DNA of 64,000 nucleotides, taken from positions 141,722,001 to 141,786,000 of the forward strand of contig CM059584.1 of the NCBI GenBank assembly GCA_030407085.1, in the 5' to 3' direction. Source of the DNA: Trichopria drosophilae (Eukaryota; Arthropoda; Insecta; Hymenoptera; Diapriidae). The stretch's first letter is position 1, and each line of letters starts with the position of its first letter. Positions 33,481 to 46,850 of the stretch are shown piece after piece. The position numbers and the translations under genes are program-made. The notes beneath the pieces are model-generated. The model was not told the origin of the DNA, did not search any database, and was given only the letters and a program-made list of their open reading frames with translations.

Positions 33481-34989
33481 TACCTAAAGGGAGGTTAATT
33501 TAATGGATAAGTAACATTTGTAATGGGAGTCGCATATTTCGAAAGATGAAAGAGAAAATCGTCCCGTATACCCAAGCATACGATAATAATGCGCCGAGAC
33601 CGGCAATAAACAAAATTTCACAAATTACAAAGTATAATCGAACGGGCGTTTGTTACTATCATTATTAATATAAACGCACTAAGTTAGTCGCGATCAAGCG
33701 GTTCGCAAACCGGGAAAACCAGTCCATGTTGGATTTTTCGAATTCGGATCCGACGTTTCGTTTCTCGAGTCGAGAACGTTTTACCCAGATTAACACCGCG
33801 CAAGATCACGTAGAAATGGTTCTGTAAAGGTGAAATATTTATCCAGTTACTTAGAATTGTTTTGTTATTACTGTTAATCTTGACACGCCTCGTAGGAGCG
33901 TGTAAAAGAGAAGTGATAGTTTGATTTTTCAAAAATAAAAAAGTGTTTTTGTCGCCGTAAGAGAATTAAAGGAAGACGCGATCTCTTAGTTGTGTTCCTT
34001 AAATAGATAATCAAATCTCGTGCCTTGAATTTCTATCTTTAATTCTTTAAACGACTTAATCCTGTAACATGGAGAAAATATTGTCAATCTTATAGTGCCA
34101 CGAGCAGTCGATGTGAGACCGATAAGGTCGTTTGTACAGTTTTATTGCTCCAGCTTTCACTTATGGATTTTAGCAATGTTTCCGTATTCAAATGTTTAAA
34201 AATCACCGAAAAATTAATTCTGCAAATGCAGACATTTGTCTAAATACAGAACAGGTTTTCGTGTAATTATTACGTTTCTAATAGTCTGTTTTCGTAAAGA
34301 TATATTTAGATACATAATTTGCAAATAGCATACATACAATTAGTTTGTAGTTTAATTCGTTCATTTATTTTTTCATTCATTAAGTTAGTAATTCATTTGA
34401 CCACTAATTTTGTCGTACATTAATCTATTAATCAAGTAACTCATCTATCCATACTTTTATTCATCGAAGTATCCATTAGTAAGTAGACGTTTCTTGGATT
34501 GTATCGCGTGACATGCATTTCTGAGCTTACTGTGTAAAACCAAAAACCTACAAAATTGGTGTCGCAAAATATAATCATTTTCCTACAGCAATTCTCTTTA
34601 AAGGATTGATGCAAGATAATGTAAATAAATTATAATTACATTGTGCTGAAACTTTTTAATTTCACATATTTTATCGGTCGTTTAAGGTAAATAAAAGTCG
34701 TTTACCAATACTCATGCCGAAATTAAAAATTGTAAAGAGTATTCGACTCTGAATTCAAAGGTTCCTATAAAAACGATATGTTAACTACTTGGCAAGATAT
34801 AAACTTAAAAAACCATTAGTTCAGATTAATATTAAGAATGCAAAAAATAGCCTTTTGACATATTTTTAAAAGTTTTTCATTTTTTATATTCACGTTTCTC
34901 CAATTAACTTCTCGATGATGTATATGGAATAGAAAAATATAGCCTTTTTACATCTTTCTCCCAAAATTTAAACATTTATGTAATTTAAC
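33481..34989. other. Non-coding stretch, nothing recognised
   Basis: GC content falls gradually from the island at 33 kb into AT-rich DNA. No repeat pair or gene was recognised. Confidence 0.45.
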
Positions 34990-35605
34990 TTAACCCATTA
35001 ACCCCCAAGTGCACTGAAATTTTACCTCGACTTCAGTTTTTATTTCTAATATGAAACAGACATGAAAAAAAAATCGAGACAACCTGGATTAGCCTTGTTG
35101 AAGGTTGCTCTTTCGAATAGCGTTAAGAAAATTTTGTAAAAAATCCAATTTTTAATAGTTTTTTGCAAAAATATCTACAAAAACCGTTTTTTATACATAG
35201 ACTTTTACACATAGACTCAAAATGTGTCAGAAACATACACTCAATAGTCCAATAAAGGAATCTCCATAAAACATTTTTTTACTTTTTGTCTTAGTATCAA
35301 AATGGCGTTCGATATGACGAAAAATTTGTACATTTTTCACAATCAGACAAAATCAAGTTGAAGTTTCTAATTATACAAAACTCATTGTTCGGGGCTTTTT
35401 GAGGCAGCTGATTATGAATATAAGGTTCGTTTTGTTAAATTCAAGATGGCGGTTACAATATGGTGGCGGCAAAATATTAAAAATTCATTGATTTTTGTGG
35501 TTTTCACTATCCCTATGTTTTTCGGGTCGCTAATAATGAATCTGTGTTCAAATTACGAATTTCAAAATGGCGGCTCCAAAATGCAAGGGCCATCGATACA
35601 TTTTT
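34990..35605 (+). repeat. TTAA-CCC end followed by AATGGCGG-module copies
   Basis: TTAACCCATTAACCCCC at 34990 resembles the piggyBac-like end at 7010. From about 35290 there are plus-strand copies of the 120-bp module: AAAATGGCGTTCGATATG, then GGGGCTTTTTGAGGCAGCTGAT, AAGATGGCGGTTACAATATG and TCGGGTCGCTAATAATGAATC, then AAAATGGCGGCTCCAAAATG. No right-hand TTAA end was found nearby. Confidence 0.6.
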
Positions 35606-35875
35606 TTATTTTGCTAATGAAAAAAAGATTATCGTATACTAGTTCAATTATCAAGACAAATATCTCTTGTCTTTTTCTTCTTAATCCCACGGTTTCCGAG
35701 CAATAAAATCTGAATTTTTACAAAAACAATGATGCAACTAGAATGCCCTATTCGTTATATTCAATTTATTTTTATAAAATGTGATTCACTTTAAACGACG
35801 TAGCCGAATATTTATGTTTTCAAGTCGAATAAAAAAAAATGTAGAAAAATATTATTCAGGACAAAGAGACTGACC

Positions 35876-36382
35876 TAACTGCAATAATAACTTTGACCTT
35901 GGCGTCAATCTTCAAGGACATTTTAAGGTTAAAGTTATTTTTGTAAGTGGGAGTCTCAAATTTGTATGAAGGATTTGGATACAGCGGGAAATTTCACGTC
36001 AAAATAGTAGTTTATGCATTCTTAGAGTGACCTTACATAGGTCAAAAATGAACAATATGTCCAAAAGGTGTTTTTTTTTCAATTTTTTATGGTTTACTAA
36101 TGTTCAGACAAAAGTTGCTCATGATAAAGACGGTCACTTAACAATGATAATAATTTTGACCTTTGGGAGTCTAATTTCAAGGTCGTTTCAAGGCCAATGT
36201 TTCTTTTTTTTTTATGGGAAATCTATGTTTTTTACACCGGATTTAAGGTCACTGTAAAAATGTATAAACTACGGAATTTACCGCTCTTTCGAATCCGGTG
36301 TGAAAAATTTCTATTAAAAAATGTTGACCTTCATATGGCCTTGAAAATTGACGCCAAGTTTAAAGTCATTATTACAGTTATG
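35876..36382. mobile_element. ~507-bp inverted-repeat element with ~140-160-bp arms
   Basis: The left arm (35876-36038) and right arm (36244-36382) are diverged reverse complements. TAACTGCAATAATAACTTTG matches AAAGTCATTATTACAGTTA. GGCGTCAATCTTCAAGG matches CCTTGAAAATTGACGCC. TAGTTTATGCATT matches ATGTATAAACTA. It is rich in AAGGTCA/TGACCTT. No coding capacity or clear target duplication is seen. Confidence 0.75.
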
Positions 36383-36405
36383 TAATTTAACTTATAAAAA
36401 ATCTT

Positions 36406-36466
36406 CAGTTAATATAAGTTATAACAAATATAACTTTTAGAAATAATATAAAAGTTATATTAACTG
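36406..36466. repeat. 61-bp palindrome with two alternative folds
   Basis: CAGTTAATATAAGTTATA at the left pairs with TATAAAAGTTATATTAACTG at the right. Alternatively the inner TATAACTTTTA (36429-36439) pairs perfectly with TAAAAGTTATA (36449-36459). It lies 24 bp beyond the preceding inverted-repeat element. Confidence 0.7.
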
Positions 36467-36774
36467 ATAAAAATCCCCTTTGTTCTGATTACCTTTTGCG
36501 CAAACGTTTTTTTAATCGGTTTAGCAGCGATTTTCGGGTGCATCGATTAAAATGATCCTGCGTGTATATAATTGTTTTCAAATATTTCTTTTTTCAATAT
36601 GATTACCAGTTCTATCTTTTCTGTTTATGTTCATTATTAAAAAAAAAACAAACAAAATCAAAGGCGATGAAAATATTCTACGCTACAATGTATGTACATA
36701 AAATGATCCACTGGAGCGAAAAAGTCGTCACTGCAGCAAGTGTGATGGGAGGGTCGAGGCAGTGGATACCATGC

Positions 36775-36793
36775 TGATTGCCTTCGGCAATCA
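36775..36793. repeat. 8-bp perfect stem-loop TGATTGCC-TTC-GGCAATCA
   Basis: A short perfect hairpin with a three-base loop is nested between AGTGG and CCACT, giving a second outer stem. A T-run (CTTTTTG) follows. It is not recognisable as a known small RNA. Confidence 0.45.
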
Positions 36794-36799
36794 TTACCA

Positions 36800-39700
36800 C
36801 TTTTTGCAGGTTTCAAAACATTCAAAACCTATCTGACCGTGAACAATCCTCACCGGGCGGAAATTGTTGTTCCTCCCAGCGACGCCTGTCATAACAAGAG
36901 CGAGCGGCAAAACGTCGTTTTCTGCCCGCTTTTACGGTTGTAAAGGTAAAGTTTTCCTGCAGGTGGGACAAAAATTATGCATGTTTTTTTTAGTGTGAAG
37001 CTCATACTATCGTGCAGAGTACGCTGTCAGGCTCACAGTGACAGCTTCTAATGTTACTGTAACGACAATTTTTCCCTTGGCACTTTTTTAAGATACCCAA
37101 ATTTTGGTGAACGCCTTCATCATATTAGATAGGTTATGTTCTATTCTGGATTCTAATTTGAAACTATCAATGCCGAATAACCCAAGATGCTAATTTATGC
37201 GAAAATAAAAACTCACAAGTAGCATGTAAGGTTTATAAAAAAAAAGAACGTCTTAGTAAACACTGGAATTAATACTAATTCTGAACGCAATGATTCGTTC
37301 TAACCTTTGGTCAAAAGTAAAAGTTTAGAAAATTATCTACTTATTATTCGTTTTTTAATAATATTGTCTTACAAAATGTTATGCAAATTATTATTATTAT
37401 TGAGTTACTTTGTCTTAATAAATGATGAGAAAATATTTCCGACCCATTTATACTTATTCGAATTATTACAATCGTATCGTGCCAGGAGCACAAAAGTAAT
37501 TTCGAACAATCGGTGGCGGCACAAAACGCGTATGCTTGTTAAAAAATGCGTAATTTTCAATGGTCGATTTCTGATGCAGGTCGCTGGAGGTATTCGAGCA
37601 ATACGGGACTCAGCATTCAGAAATTTTGAAGCAGCAACGACTGACCGGGGGCTCTGGGCTGGGTGGTCCGCTTAGACACGAAAATTCGATATTTCTGTGG
37701 ATCACGTGCAATCAGGTAATTGTTCTTCCGTTTCATTTTTCAAAGATAAAATAATGATATACATTGTTCCCACATACTGCACAATGGCGCGGCCTGGCAA
37801 GATCGAACGGCTTAGACAAGCAAAACAAGCTTATTTATGGCTTCAGATCGTAACGATCGATTTTTTGCAAAATCTAATTTCACCTTTTGAATCTCGCAAC
37901 GATTTTCCCGTAATCGCATGTTATCGATCGATCGAACCATGGCAGAATTCGATAAATTGATTTAAAATGTTATGTGATTAATGAATATATCTCCATACAC
38001 ACGTTTTCGTAAAAGATATGTGATTGTTTTCTTTTGTTTTCGATAATTATTTTTTATCAGCGTTAGAAATGTACATTTGAGTGGAAGATAAATTATAGTA
38101 TGTTTTAAGATAATGTCATGTCAGCTTAAATAATGCAATATAGTTTTATAATATGATCTTGATTAATATAGCAGGACAATTATTTTCCCATAATAATTAT
38201 AAAAATTGTTTTAATTTTCATAAAATTTAAACAGTAATGGTTTAGTCCTATATTATTAAGAATAGAACTACATAATTTTTGGTATATAAATTTGTAAAAT
38301 GTGAATGACTTCGTAATTAATGTTATTCTCTTAAAAACATATTACTTTTTCTTCTTTTACTCTTTTTTGAAGTGTACAACTTTTTCACAAAATTCAAACA
38401 ATAAGAAAAACGAATTTTAAACTAGAAGTCATTTAGAAATACTAAGAGAAAAATGTAGTAATGTTTACAATATCGAAATAGTCAATAATCAAGTAGGTTA
38501 TAATCGACCTGATGCGTTTTGTTAATTTATGAATTAACGAAAGCGATAAGCAGGATATTAATGTATCTTACAAGGCAAAGAGTAGAAGTTACTTTCGCTT
38601 ACAGTAATTTAATTGAATTTCTGTTAGTATAACCTATTATTGCAAGAGATAGTTAATTTAACTACTGGCAATAGTTATTTTTTTAATTTCCTGTATAGGA
38701 AGTCATTTTTAGTATATTTTGCTATTTTTTCTCCTGGTGCAGAAATTTGAAGATCACGAAATTTTGGTTTGCACATTTTTAATTATTGACTGTGAAAATA
38801 TGCAAATTTCAATTTTTAATGCATGTTTGTACTACGTAATATTTTGCAATTGATTTTCTTTCTATTACATTTTAATTCAAAATTATTATTTGCTTCTTAA
38901 ATAAATACATGTACTCCAAGATGACAGAGAAATCATCCAAAAGAACAAATTTTTTTAAGGAACTGAAAATCACAAAAAGGATGTAAAAATATGGCATAGC
39001 ATTGGTTTCGAGAGATTCTAAGTATTACTCTAATAATTCTATTTCTGATGTTACAAGCTTTACTAAAATTGAAGCAAACCCCAATATATTATAAAAATTG
39101 GTCAATCTTTCTCACTTTTTCAAATTATTTATTTTTCTTTTTTTATACAATTTTTATAATTTAAATTACACATTAATATTTGTTTCGAGAACATTATGAT
39201 TTAGCATAATTTATTGTGTGATACAATCTCGTATTATTGAATCATATTTCTTGGTAAATGAAGTAAAAATAAATTTATAAGACATCAGTCACTTTCGATA
39301 ACGTCAAATTATTATACGTAATTTTCGGTACTAACAAATATTTTTAATTGTACAATCGAGCTTTGGAAAACTTTTCATCCGTATCTCCCACCACTGCTTA
39401 TCAGCCTGGGATCCGGGGCATATTATTCGGCCACAGTCGCTAAGCTAGTGTCAGAGTTCATTGGTAAACACGAAAAAAAGGAAGATAGCGATAATATAAC
39501 ACATAATTCCGTGCTGTGGTTTCTCGAATATTGGCGAGATATGCTATAATTTGTTTGATCGCAGGCATGAATCATTTAAACTGCACATAGCACGTTTCGA
39601 GACTAGACGTTTGACAGTATTATAACTAGTATTTTACTTTCTTACCAGCGAAAAAATGATCTAGCGGTATGCGCGCCATGAATTCGTTAGGTAAGAGACG

Positions 39701-42095
39701 CTTGGTAAAAGCTGCTACGATGGAAAAGAAATTTCACGTTGGTTAGAGTTTTCCGTTTTATCGGTTATTATTTGTATTTACACAAATAAATAGTTTCATA
39801 AATGGCATTTTAATATCAAGTAGGTCTCATATTGATTTCGTAATTGACCAGTGCTGATCTGACGTCGGTTGTTAAATTTGACTAGATCCTAAATAAAAAT
39901 TGTATCGAAAAATATCATGGATGTAATGAACAAAAAAAACTATTACGATGGCAGTCGAAAACTTAAATAAACGAAGCGAGTTTATGCTTTCCGTAACAAA
40001 TTGCTAGTACCCAGAAGAAAAATCGTCCACCAACGAAAACAAGAAAGCAAGCATTCAGATGCAAATCGCAGTTTCTGAAGATTATTGCAAATTATGTATT
40101 CCACATTCAGGATATCAAATCGATGTCATTTACTTTAATTGTAAACGACCATCACTTATAGCGATAGCATCGGATTGACCGTATTTTATTATTAGCACGA
40201 ATGAGCACATTTTAATGCATGAAAAGCTTGGGCTGTTACAGACGGCCTTTGCAGGAATTCGGCTTTTTTAATCGTCGAGAACAAGAACGAGAAACAAGTT
40301 GATTGACTTTTCCGTTATTAATTTAGTGGGATTAAGTTCGAGCGTTTTACTGTCGATTCAGGGCGATTAGTGAGTTTTTTAATCCTAGATTGTTTAATGA
40401 AAATGTCACAGTTTTTTATATTGCTACTATTTTTAAATGCAATATTTGAGCTGCGGTTTTTTCGTGGAATTTGAATTCTAATTCTCCAAATCTGAATTTC
40501 TGAAAAATTATTAAGGCGAAGTAAATTGTTACTAGTAAAAGGTAAAAAATAACTAAATCTTAGGTAAAATTCTACTCATTCAATAGTAGCAATTTACTTT
40601 TTTGAAATTTTCTTTAGGCAAGAAACTGTAATTGTTTTTATTTGTACAAATTATTTATAGTTTAATTGGACATTTTGTTCTTTAATTAGTAGATTTTAAC
40701 AAATTTTAATTTCTGTAGTCAGCAGGAAAACGGGATAGGTTTTTGATTTACGACGTCTCTTATTGGAGATATATTTGGAAATAGTGAATATATGTGCTGC
40801 TTAAACGGGCAAATTCTTCATCAAGTTTAAATAATGATTCAAATGTTATTTGAAAAATTAACCTAACAAGAAAGTCCACGTGTGTGTCTGTTTGTTCAAA
40901 GTGCAAAACTATAGTGCAATTTATGTCAAGTTCCGAGAAAGGGAGAGTATGTAGGGATCTCCTCCTCGATTTCGTGTTTAGGGTCCATCTTAATTATGTA
41001 TTTACCAGAGAAATTTCCTAAGTATACACGTGGAAAATAAACGCGCGAAGGTACCTGGAATCTTGCACGTGTTTAATTTGAACCCAGTTACGTCGTTTTA
41101 GGCACCTGCTAAATAGTGGGACGAAATCGATCCCGTTGGGCTCGCACTTCCTTAGGAATGGCGTTAATAAGAGTTTACACACTTCAGGAGGACCCATAGT
41201 TGGTAAAAAAAGTTAGTGTTACTTTACGACTAGTCGGAAGAAAATTAACTTGGCGTGTTGTTGCGTCAGATTCGGCCGCGCTACACTCAATGTAGTCTTA
41301 GCTAAGTCGTTTGTAATGGCGCGAAGCCAGCTTCTGAAGGGAAACGAGAATTTGTCGTTTTTTTGTTTAACTAGTTCTATGGGTTTTAAAGTGTTTCCTT
41401 AACCTCTATATTATTTGCGAAGTACACTAATATGGGGGTGTCAGAGAACGTCGTAGCCATTTTCAAACGACAAAGATACATTTAATTATAGACTTTGTAC
41501 ATTGTAAATATTATGAGAATTAGCGTAGTAATGCGTAATTCTGATTCTTTAGTTTCTGGTAATTTTTAGAAAAAAGAATTCATAATCATTTCATATTTTA
41601 TGAATTGTATAATTACTTTCTCTTCTGGTCTATTATTACATACATTCTTGACTTGATTATTTTGGAAGTGTGCTAATGATCATGTGGAAGTTCATGGAAA
41701 ACTGATTTTGGACGCCACAAAGATACATCTATTTATAACTTAAGTATCATAATAATTCATATTATCGTGCCAGCAAAGCGCTAATGTACTTCGTTTTGTT
41801 TGTATCCAAACATTTGTATTTTAAAAACAGTAAAGTTCAAAATCAACTTATATACTATCAGCAGATTCGAAATACTTGAAATTCAACTCAAATTTTGTTG
41901 TCAAGTCTCATCATTGCAACAACACCCACGTCAGGAGCTTTTTGCTCGTTTCAAGTTATCAGTGGTCCCCAAAAAAAAGATGATGCAAAGAGTTGTTTAA
42001 TTAGTCCGAGAGAGTATTTAAACTTGTAAAAGTGTAAATCAATAATTCTTGTTGGGATAAAAAGTTGCGTCCTTTTCAAGGAGTCATGTAGGACT
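36800..42095. other. Long AT-rich non-coding stretch
   Basis: More than 5 kb carries no recognisable gene, element or tandem array. Small points only: a 7-bp inverted repeat GCTGTCA...TGACAGC near 37024-37046, and slightly GC-richer patches near 37480-37800 and 40900-41350. The 122-codon frame at 37307-37675 has a hydrophobic AT-driven start and no domain. The contrast with the element-dense flanks is notable. Confidence 0.45.
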
Positions 42096-42099
42096 TTCG

Positions 42100-42370
42100 A
42101 CCTGGCAGCCATCTCTTCGAATTCCTTTTTCCTTTCGCGCGAGCACGAAACGGTCTCGGTCGCTTAAATGCAATTCAGGTTATCTTCGCGCGTGATAGCT
42201 TCTCGACATCGAAGAGAGAAAGGCGTAAAACGGGAAAGAGAGAGGCAGCATGCGCTAGAGAGCGGGAGAGAAGGAGCAAAAGTCACAAGAAGTACGTCGA
42301 TACCAACATTAATATAACGTAAATTCAAAGCAGGTCGGGTTAAGGACGTTACGGGCTTAAAATTCTTGTC
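42100..42370. other. GA-rich, CpG-containing patch
   Basis: Purine-rich text such as GAAGAGAGAAAGGCG and GCGGGAGAGAAGGAG stands out from the flanks. The minus-strand frame of 73 codons here is S/L/C-rich, as expected from GA-rich DNA. Confidence 0.4.
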
Positions 42371-42779
42371 ATGGACCAAGACCACGAGACATGGGGTTGA
42401 TTTAATCTACAAAGTTGCCCTAGTATATATTGGCCCCACCCCAATCACATTTAGGCGGTCTTCGTCATTCGCACCTGAAGAACGAGTGTCAAAGGGACAA
42501 GCAATATGAGGAGTACTGAGCGGATGAATTATTTGACCTCAATAAGGTTATTCTAAAATCTCGCTTGAGCTAGTTCGATGACTAAGACCAAGACCAGTGG
42601 GAGGTTACATGAAGTCTTGGCCTTGCTGAAGATATCCTTACCACGATGCTTTTAGGTAAGAGCTCAGGACAATCTTAACAACTTTGGACATTGGTAACAA
42701 TCTTTTGCGGTGCCCTTTAAGGTCATCTTCAATAAACGCCTGAGCTACCTAACAGAAGCGGTTTCAGCCAGTTAGGAAT

Positions 42780-43450
42780 GTGCGGTGTCTCTCTCATCTT
42801 CACGCCACGTCTCTCCATCACCGAGACGGAACGCGACGTGGATCAGGTTGGATTTAAATAAGAACGTCGGAAAATTTCACCCACGTCAACGGAGATGGCG
42901 AAAAGCGCTTATTCCGAGGAAGCGAGAAACGACTGGCAGGGAAGACACAGAGAAAGGGGGAAATGCCTATTTAGTGCGCAAGCGAGAATCGTTGCTGACA
43001 CTCCTAGGGGAGTGGAAACGAGATGGAACCAGAGGAAGACATGTACAAGGGATTTTGCGACTGTCGTTCGCGTGAAAGCGGACGTTTCTATATCGCCCGC
43101 GACGCCATAACAGTGCAACCGTCCAAGTGTCACAGATACAGAGGAATAATAATAGACCCAGGCCTAACACCCCCGCTGGAGAATTTTCCGCGTTTGCTCG
43201 TACCAGTAATTTCCAGCGGGAAATTAATCCTCGGCTGCCACGCCTTTCGCCAATCTTGCGAATTCGAGCCACGCATTGTGGGTAGTAGACCCGACATTTT
43301 CCCGTCTAGGCTTTTTCAAGAACGTTAAATTCCGCGTGGGCCGAATCGATTCCCATTCCGCGTTGAGGAAAATGCAACGTCCGGTCGCTTAGGCGGTGAA
43401 GGCGGCACGTGATTGTCCCATTTTGATCGAAAATCTGATGAAATTCTTCC
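42780..43450. other. GC-richer, CpG-containing island
   Basis: About 670 bp of balanced composition with dense CpG. Overlapping frames of 71-101 codons occur on both strands. The plus-strand frame at 43023-43328 starts with an acidic and cysteine-containing segment but matches no family I know. A CCACGTC...GACGTGG inverted repeat lies near 42803-42842. Promoter or exon is possible but undecided. Confidence 0.35.
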
Positions 43451-45890
43451 AATGAAAGGCTAGAGCACGATTAAAAACTGATTCAGTGCGTTTTGGTTTT
43501 ACTACGATAGTTGCAAAATTTCTCTTGTAGACGTCTTACGGTTGGTTGCGAAATCCAATGCTCGCTAGTTGCATCATGGGCCGTAAAGTATGAATGACTG
43601 TGTAATTAAATAGGAAAGACTGGTCGGTATCATCGCTCCAGTGGAGTTCAGGCTGTTGAATTTTAATTGGTTGCAAACTCGTGACTGTTGAGCAATTTTT
43701 TGATGCATCATACAACTCTGTCGAATTAAATTTTGAACTACATTAGAATTGGGTGGTTTTAATAGAAATGTGATTAAGTTCCTTATAAAAAGAATACCTA
43801 AGATAATGATAATATTTTGTTACAAAATAAGAATCGTTGATGACCATGCCCAGAAGATGCCTAGAACAGAAATATATGCTTCATCTGTATTAATTTTTAG
43901 TAATGAAGTTTACTAAATGTCTGAAATTCCACCGGAAACAAAGGAAATTAAGAGAAATTGCATTAGAAAATATGTCTGCAAGCTGGATGTAAAATCCTTG
44001 TCTAGGAGATGCATCTACATTATAAAGAAATGACGCAGTTTACATGAGATGTCACAGGTTCATTCTATTTTGAAAGCACAACATTATCAAACTTTTTGAT
44101 AAAAGTTGAAAAAGTCCACTTCTGGATATTTGGAAATACTGAAACCTAATGAAAACTCCAGGAAAATTTGATGGGATATGGTGTTGATGATTTGCATATG
44201 CTAAAATTTAAATGTTGCCACCTGCCTATTAAGAATCATGAAATGAAGTCATGTGCGAATTATATGAGATTTTCATTAGATGAACTATTTGGGTTAAAAC
44301 TAAACAGATTTTTTAAATAAACTTGATCGGCAGGAGTTGAAACCTGAACTAATGATCATGATAGGGATGATGATGCATTAAAAATTGACAGACTGGATCC
44401 AACTGCACCCAAATCTATAATATTCATGATCATGTTCGTATCCTATGAAAGCTTCCAATAATACCAGTTGATTGTTACGTCAGTTGGAAATCTGTGTTTC
44501 TTCTTAGTTTTCCAATTTGCCGGCTTTAACCTGCACGAGCCTATTACTTATATATGTACGTACTTGCCTCACGTTTCTTGGAATGCCTCTCTCGGGTAAA
44601 GTTATCTTGGACTCCGTAGTATGCAATCGCATGAAATTCAATTGCTATCGCTATCGTGTCAAGGTTTTACCTTCTTTCCATCGTGCGTCTTCTTTTTCCA
44701 GCGCAAACGCACGCACGTGATGGAGGCGTGTATGGAAATAGTCTTTTGAACGAAAACGCGGTTCTGGGGTCAATTCATTTTTCCACATCGAATTCGATGC
44801 CGGGGTCAGGAGAGTAATTTGCATTCCATGAAAGTAATCGCAGCGATATTTGTGATTAATGCGCAAACTCCTCGCTCTAACATCTTCGGCGGTTACCCGT
44901 TGACGAGTCGCGAGTTGCAATTAAATGATGATCAATTAGAGATTTACATCGTTTGATTGCATGGTTAATGGCCGATAAAACCTAGGTGCTTCGTGTTTTA
45001 TATTACTCGGCGATAGCAAAAAGGTAAATTTAATTTTCATCATCCATGAAAACTAGTTTCCGAGACACCTGGAAACATCAGATTCGTGCAGAGTTGAATA
45101 ATGCGATTCATTCGCCCACGGACAGGTTCATTTTGCCTCCATCTCGCTCTTTCTCTTTGTCTATTTTCATGGATACATTTTGTATTATATGCATGCATGT
45201 CGCACCTTATAAATCTTGATCGCGTTATAAATCTTCATTGCGACTTGCAAATCATGTTTTACGACCATAATTATTCATTATTCATTGTGCAGTTCCCGAT
45301 TCAGATTTATTTTTATAAAGAACCTTAGGATGTGTCTATAGAAAGAGACGTATCATTGATGGAGCGTGGTTGAATAAAATTTATTGACTGGAGACCTGAA
45401 AATTTGTTTACGGAAGTGTAAATCAGCTGTTGGTTTACTTACCGTTTTGAAGCATTCGCGACAATTCATTTATTAGTTTTTGACGCGACAAATGTGGTAC
45501 AGATTACCGTTGATCATCGGTGAACATTTCGCAGGTTTGTCCTAACGAATTACGGTCGCAGCGTTCCGTTCATCTTTCGTCTGTTGTGTGTTTGAACAGT
45601 ATTATACACCTCCGACTAATGAACCGAAGCCGTTTATTAAATCCTGTCCAAAAATTACGAACGAATTCTCTGATTCGATTTCAGATCAGTCCTTCCCAAA
45701 AGCGGAATTAACGAACTGGGATATTAGTTGCCTCAACTACATTATCATCATCAGACATCACTCCAAAAGTGTCTCTGAAAACGCAAAATGTTCTTTGATC
45801 AGGTTATTATCGACTAATTAATTATTGGGTTGAACGAATTTGCAGTTAACAAAAAAGTTTCAGAGTTTTTCAATTAGAGTCATGCAGAAT
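43451..45890. other. Non-coding stretch with one small GC patch
   Basis: A GC-richer patch lies at about 44690-44900. The rest is AT-rich. No gene, repeat or RNA fold recognised. Confidence 0.4.
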
Positions 45891-45899
45891 TCCCCGAGA

Positions 45900-46700
45900 T
45901 ATTTGAATCATTCGCAGACTTTGGGGACAACAGGTTCGGGTTGCAAACTCGATAGACGTTGACGTCATCGTTTCAAAAACAGACGTCTTAAGTAGCTAGC
46001 GGGCAAGAATTTCGCATGCAGACCTTGGTTGTTAAAAGTCCAGCAATCCGATCGCTTCCGGTCCTACACGGAGCGAGTCTCGGCGGATTGTGTGTGTGGG
46101 TCTGTCTTGGTACCCGCGAAGGTCAACGGGTCACGGTCAAACGATTCATTCCTGCACGGGGATGAAAGAGAGTCGCATAACACCGGCCATTTCATGGAAA
46201 GAATATACCGAATCGACATAATACAGTGCGTGCGTGCAATGACTCGTATACGATCCCATACGTAAGCGATCGGGAGCACACGTGTTATGTACGGACGATA
46301 TGTTCCACGGCCACCGACTTACGGCCATATGTTTCCGCAAAGAGGACTTAGTAGTATCCCATCAGCGCCCCCTCTCGTGTCTGGGAAACCAGGCTCTATC
46401 TCTCTCGATTCCGAGAAATCCGAGCGAGATACATTTGAATTTCACACAAGGCACATGTCTTACGTAAGAGATAATTGGAAGCACGGTATCGGATTCGACA
46501 CAAGCGAGAATTTAAATATCTCGAATTCTGGCCTGGTGGTGGGCAAAAACGCCGTCTCTGCACAAAGTCGCCTCCGAGGCGGTACGTTGATTCATTGGAC
46601 GTCGGTTCCCAGGGTGGCTATTTAAACCAAGGAGTTGACGGTTTTCGAAGCACCGTTCTTGATTGCGCCAACTAGGAGCCTTCCTGGGATGCCTAATCAA
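45900..46700. other. GC-richer, CpG-containing island with candidate exon
   Basis: The island is the strongest gene-like stretch in the window by composition. Open frames overlap on both strands. The most exon-like is 46287-46463 plus, listed separately. It ends shortly before the large TTAA-flanked palindromic element. Confidence 0.4.
46287..46463 (+). CDS. Candidate first coding exon (hypothetical, 59 codons)
   Basis: An ATG with G at -3 opens a frame preceded in frame by TAA at 46263. The first 59 codons end exactly at TAC followed by GTAAGAG, a good splice donor in phase 0. The frame itself continues to 46625. The peptide is rich in Tyr, Pro, Arg and Ser (it opens MYGRYVPRPPTYGHMFPQRG) with mixed codon use, unlike the AT-driven chance frames elsewhere. 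There is no signal peptide or membrane segment. I do not recognise the family and see no downstream exon in the window. It may equally be a chance frame in GC-rich DNA; splice and ATG positions are seen, the exon status is inference. Confidence 0.25.
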
Positions 46701-46850
46701 AGATGTTCGATGAATGTGTGCAATGGGTGTCTTTGATCATGTAGTTGGAAAACGGCATGGACCCGCTGGTATCATTAATCAATATCATAACCATCAATAT
46801 TGGCATCCGACTGTACTAATATTGAAGCTGATGCAGTTAAATTCTCTTAA

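Noticed and set aside
36737..36830. Possible small nuclear RNA because of a hairpin followed by a T-run
   Set aside because: No match to the conserved parts of U1, U2, U4, U5, U6 or minor snRNAs that I know, and no promoter element seen.
42650..42665. TTTTAGGTAAGA as a recursive splice site
   Set aside because: The pyrimidine tract is short and the AG lacks the usual preceding C; too weak to claim.
43023..43328. 101-codon plus-strand frame in a GC island
   Set aside because: No recognisable family or convincing splice signals, and equally long frames occur on the opposite strand.
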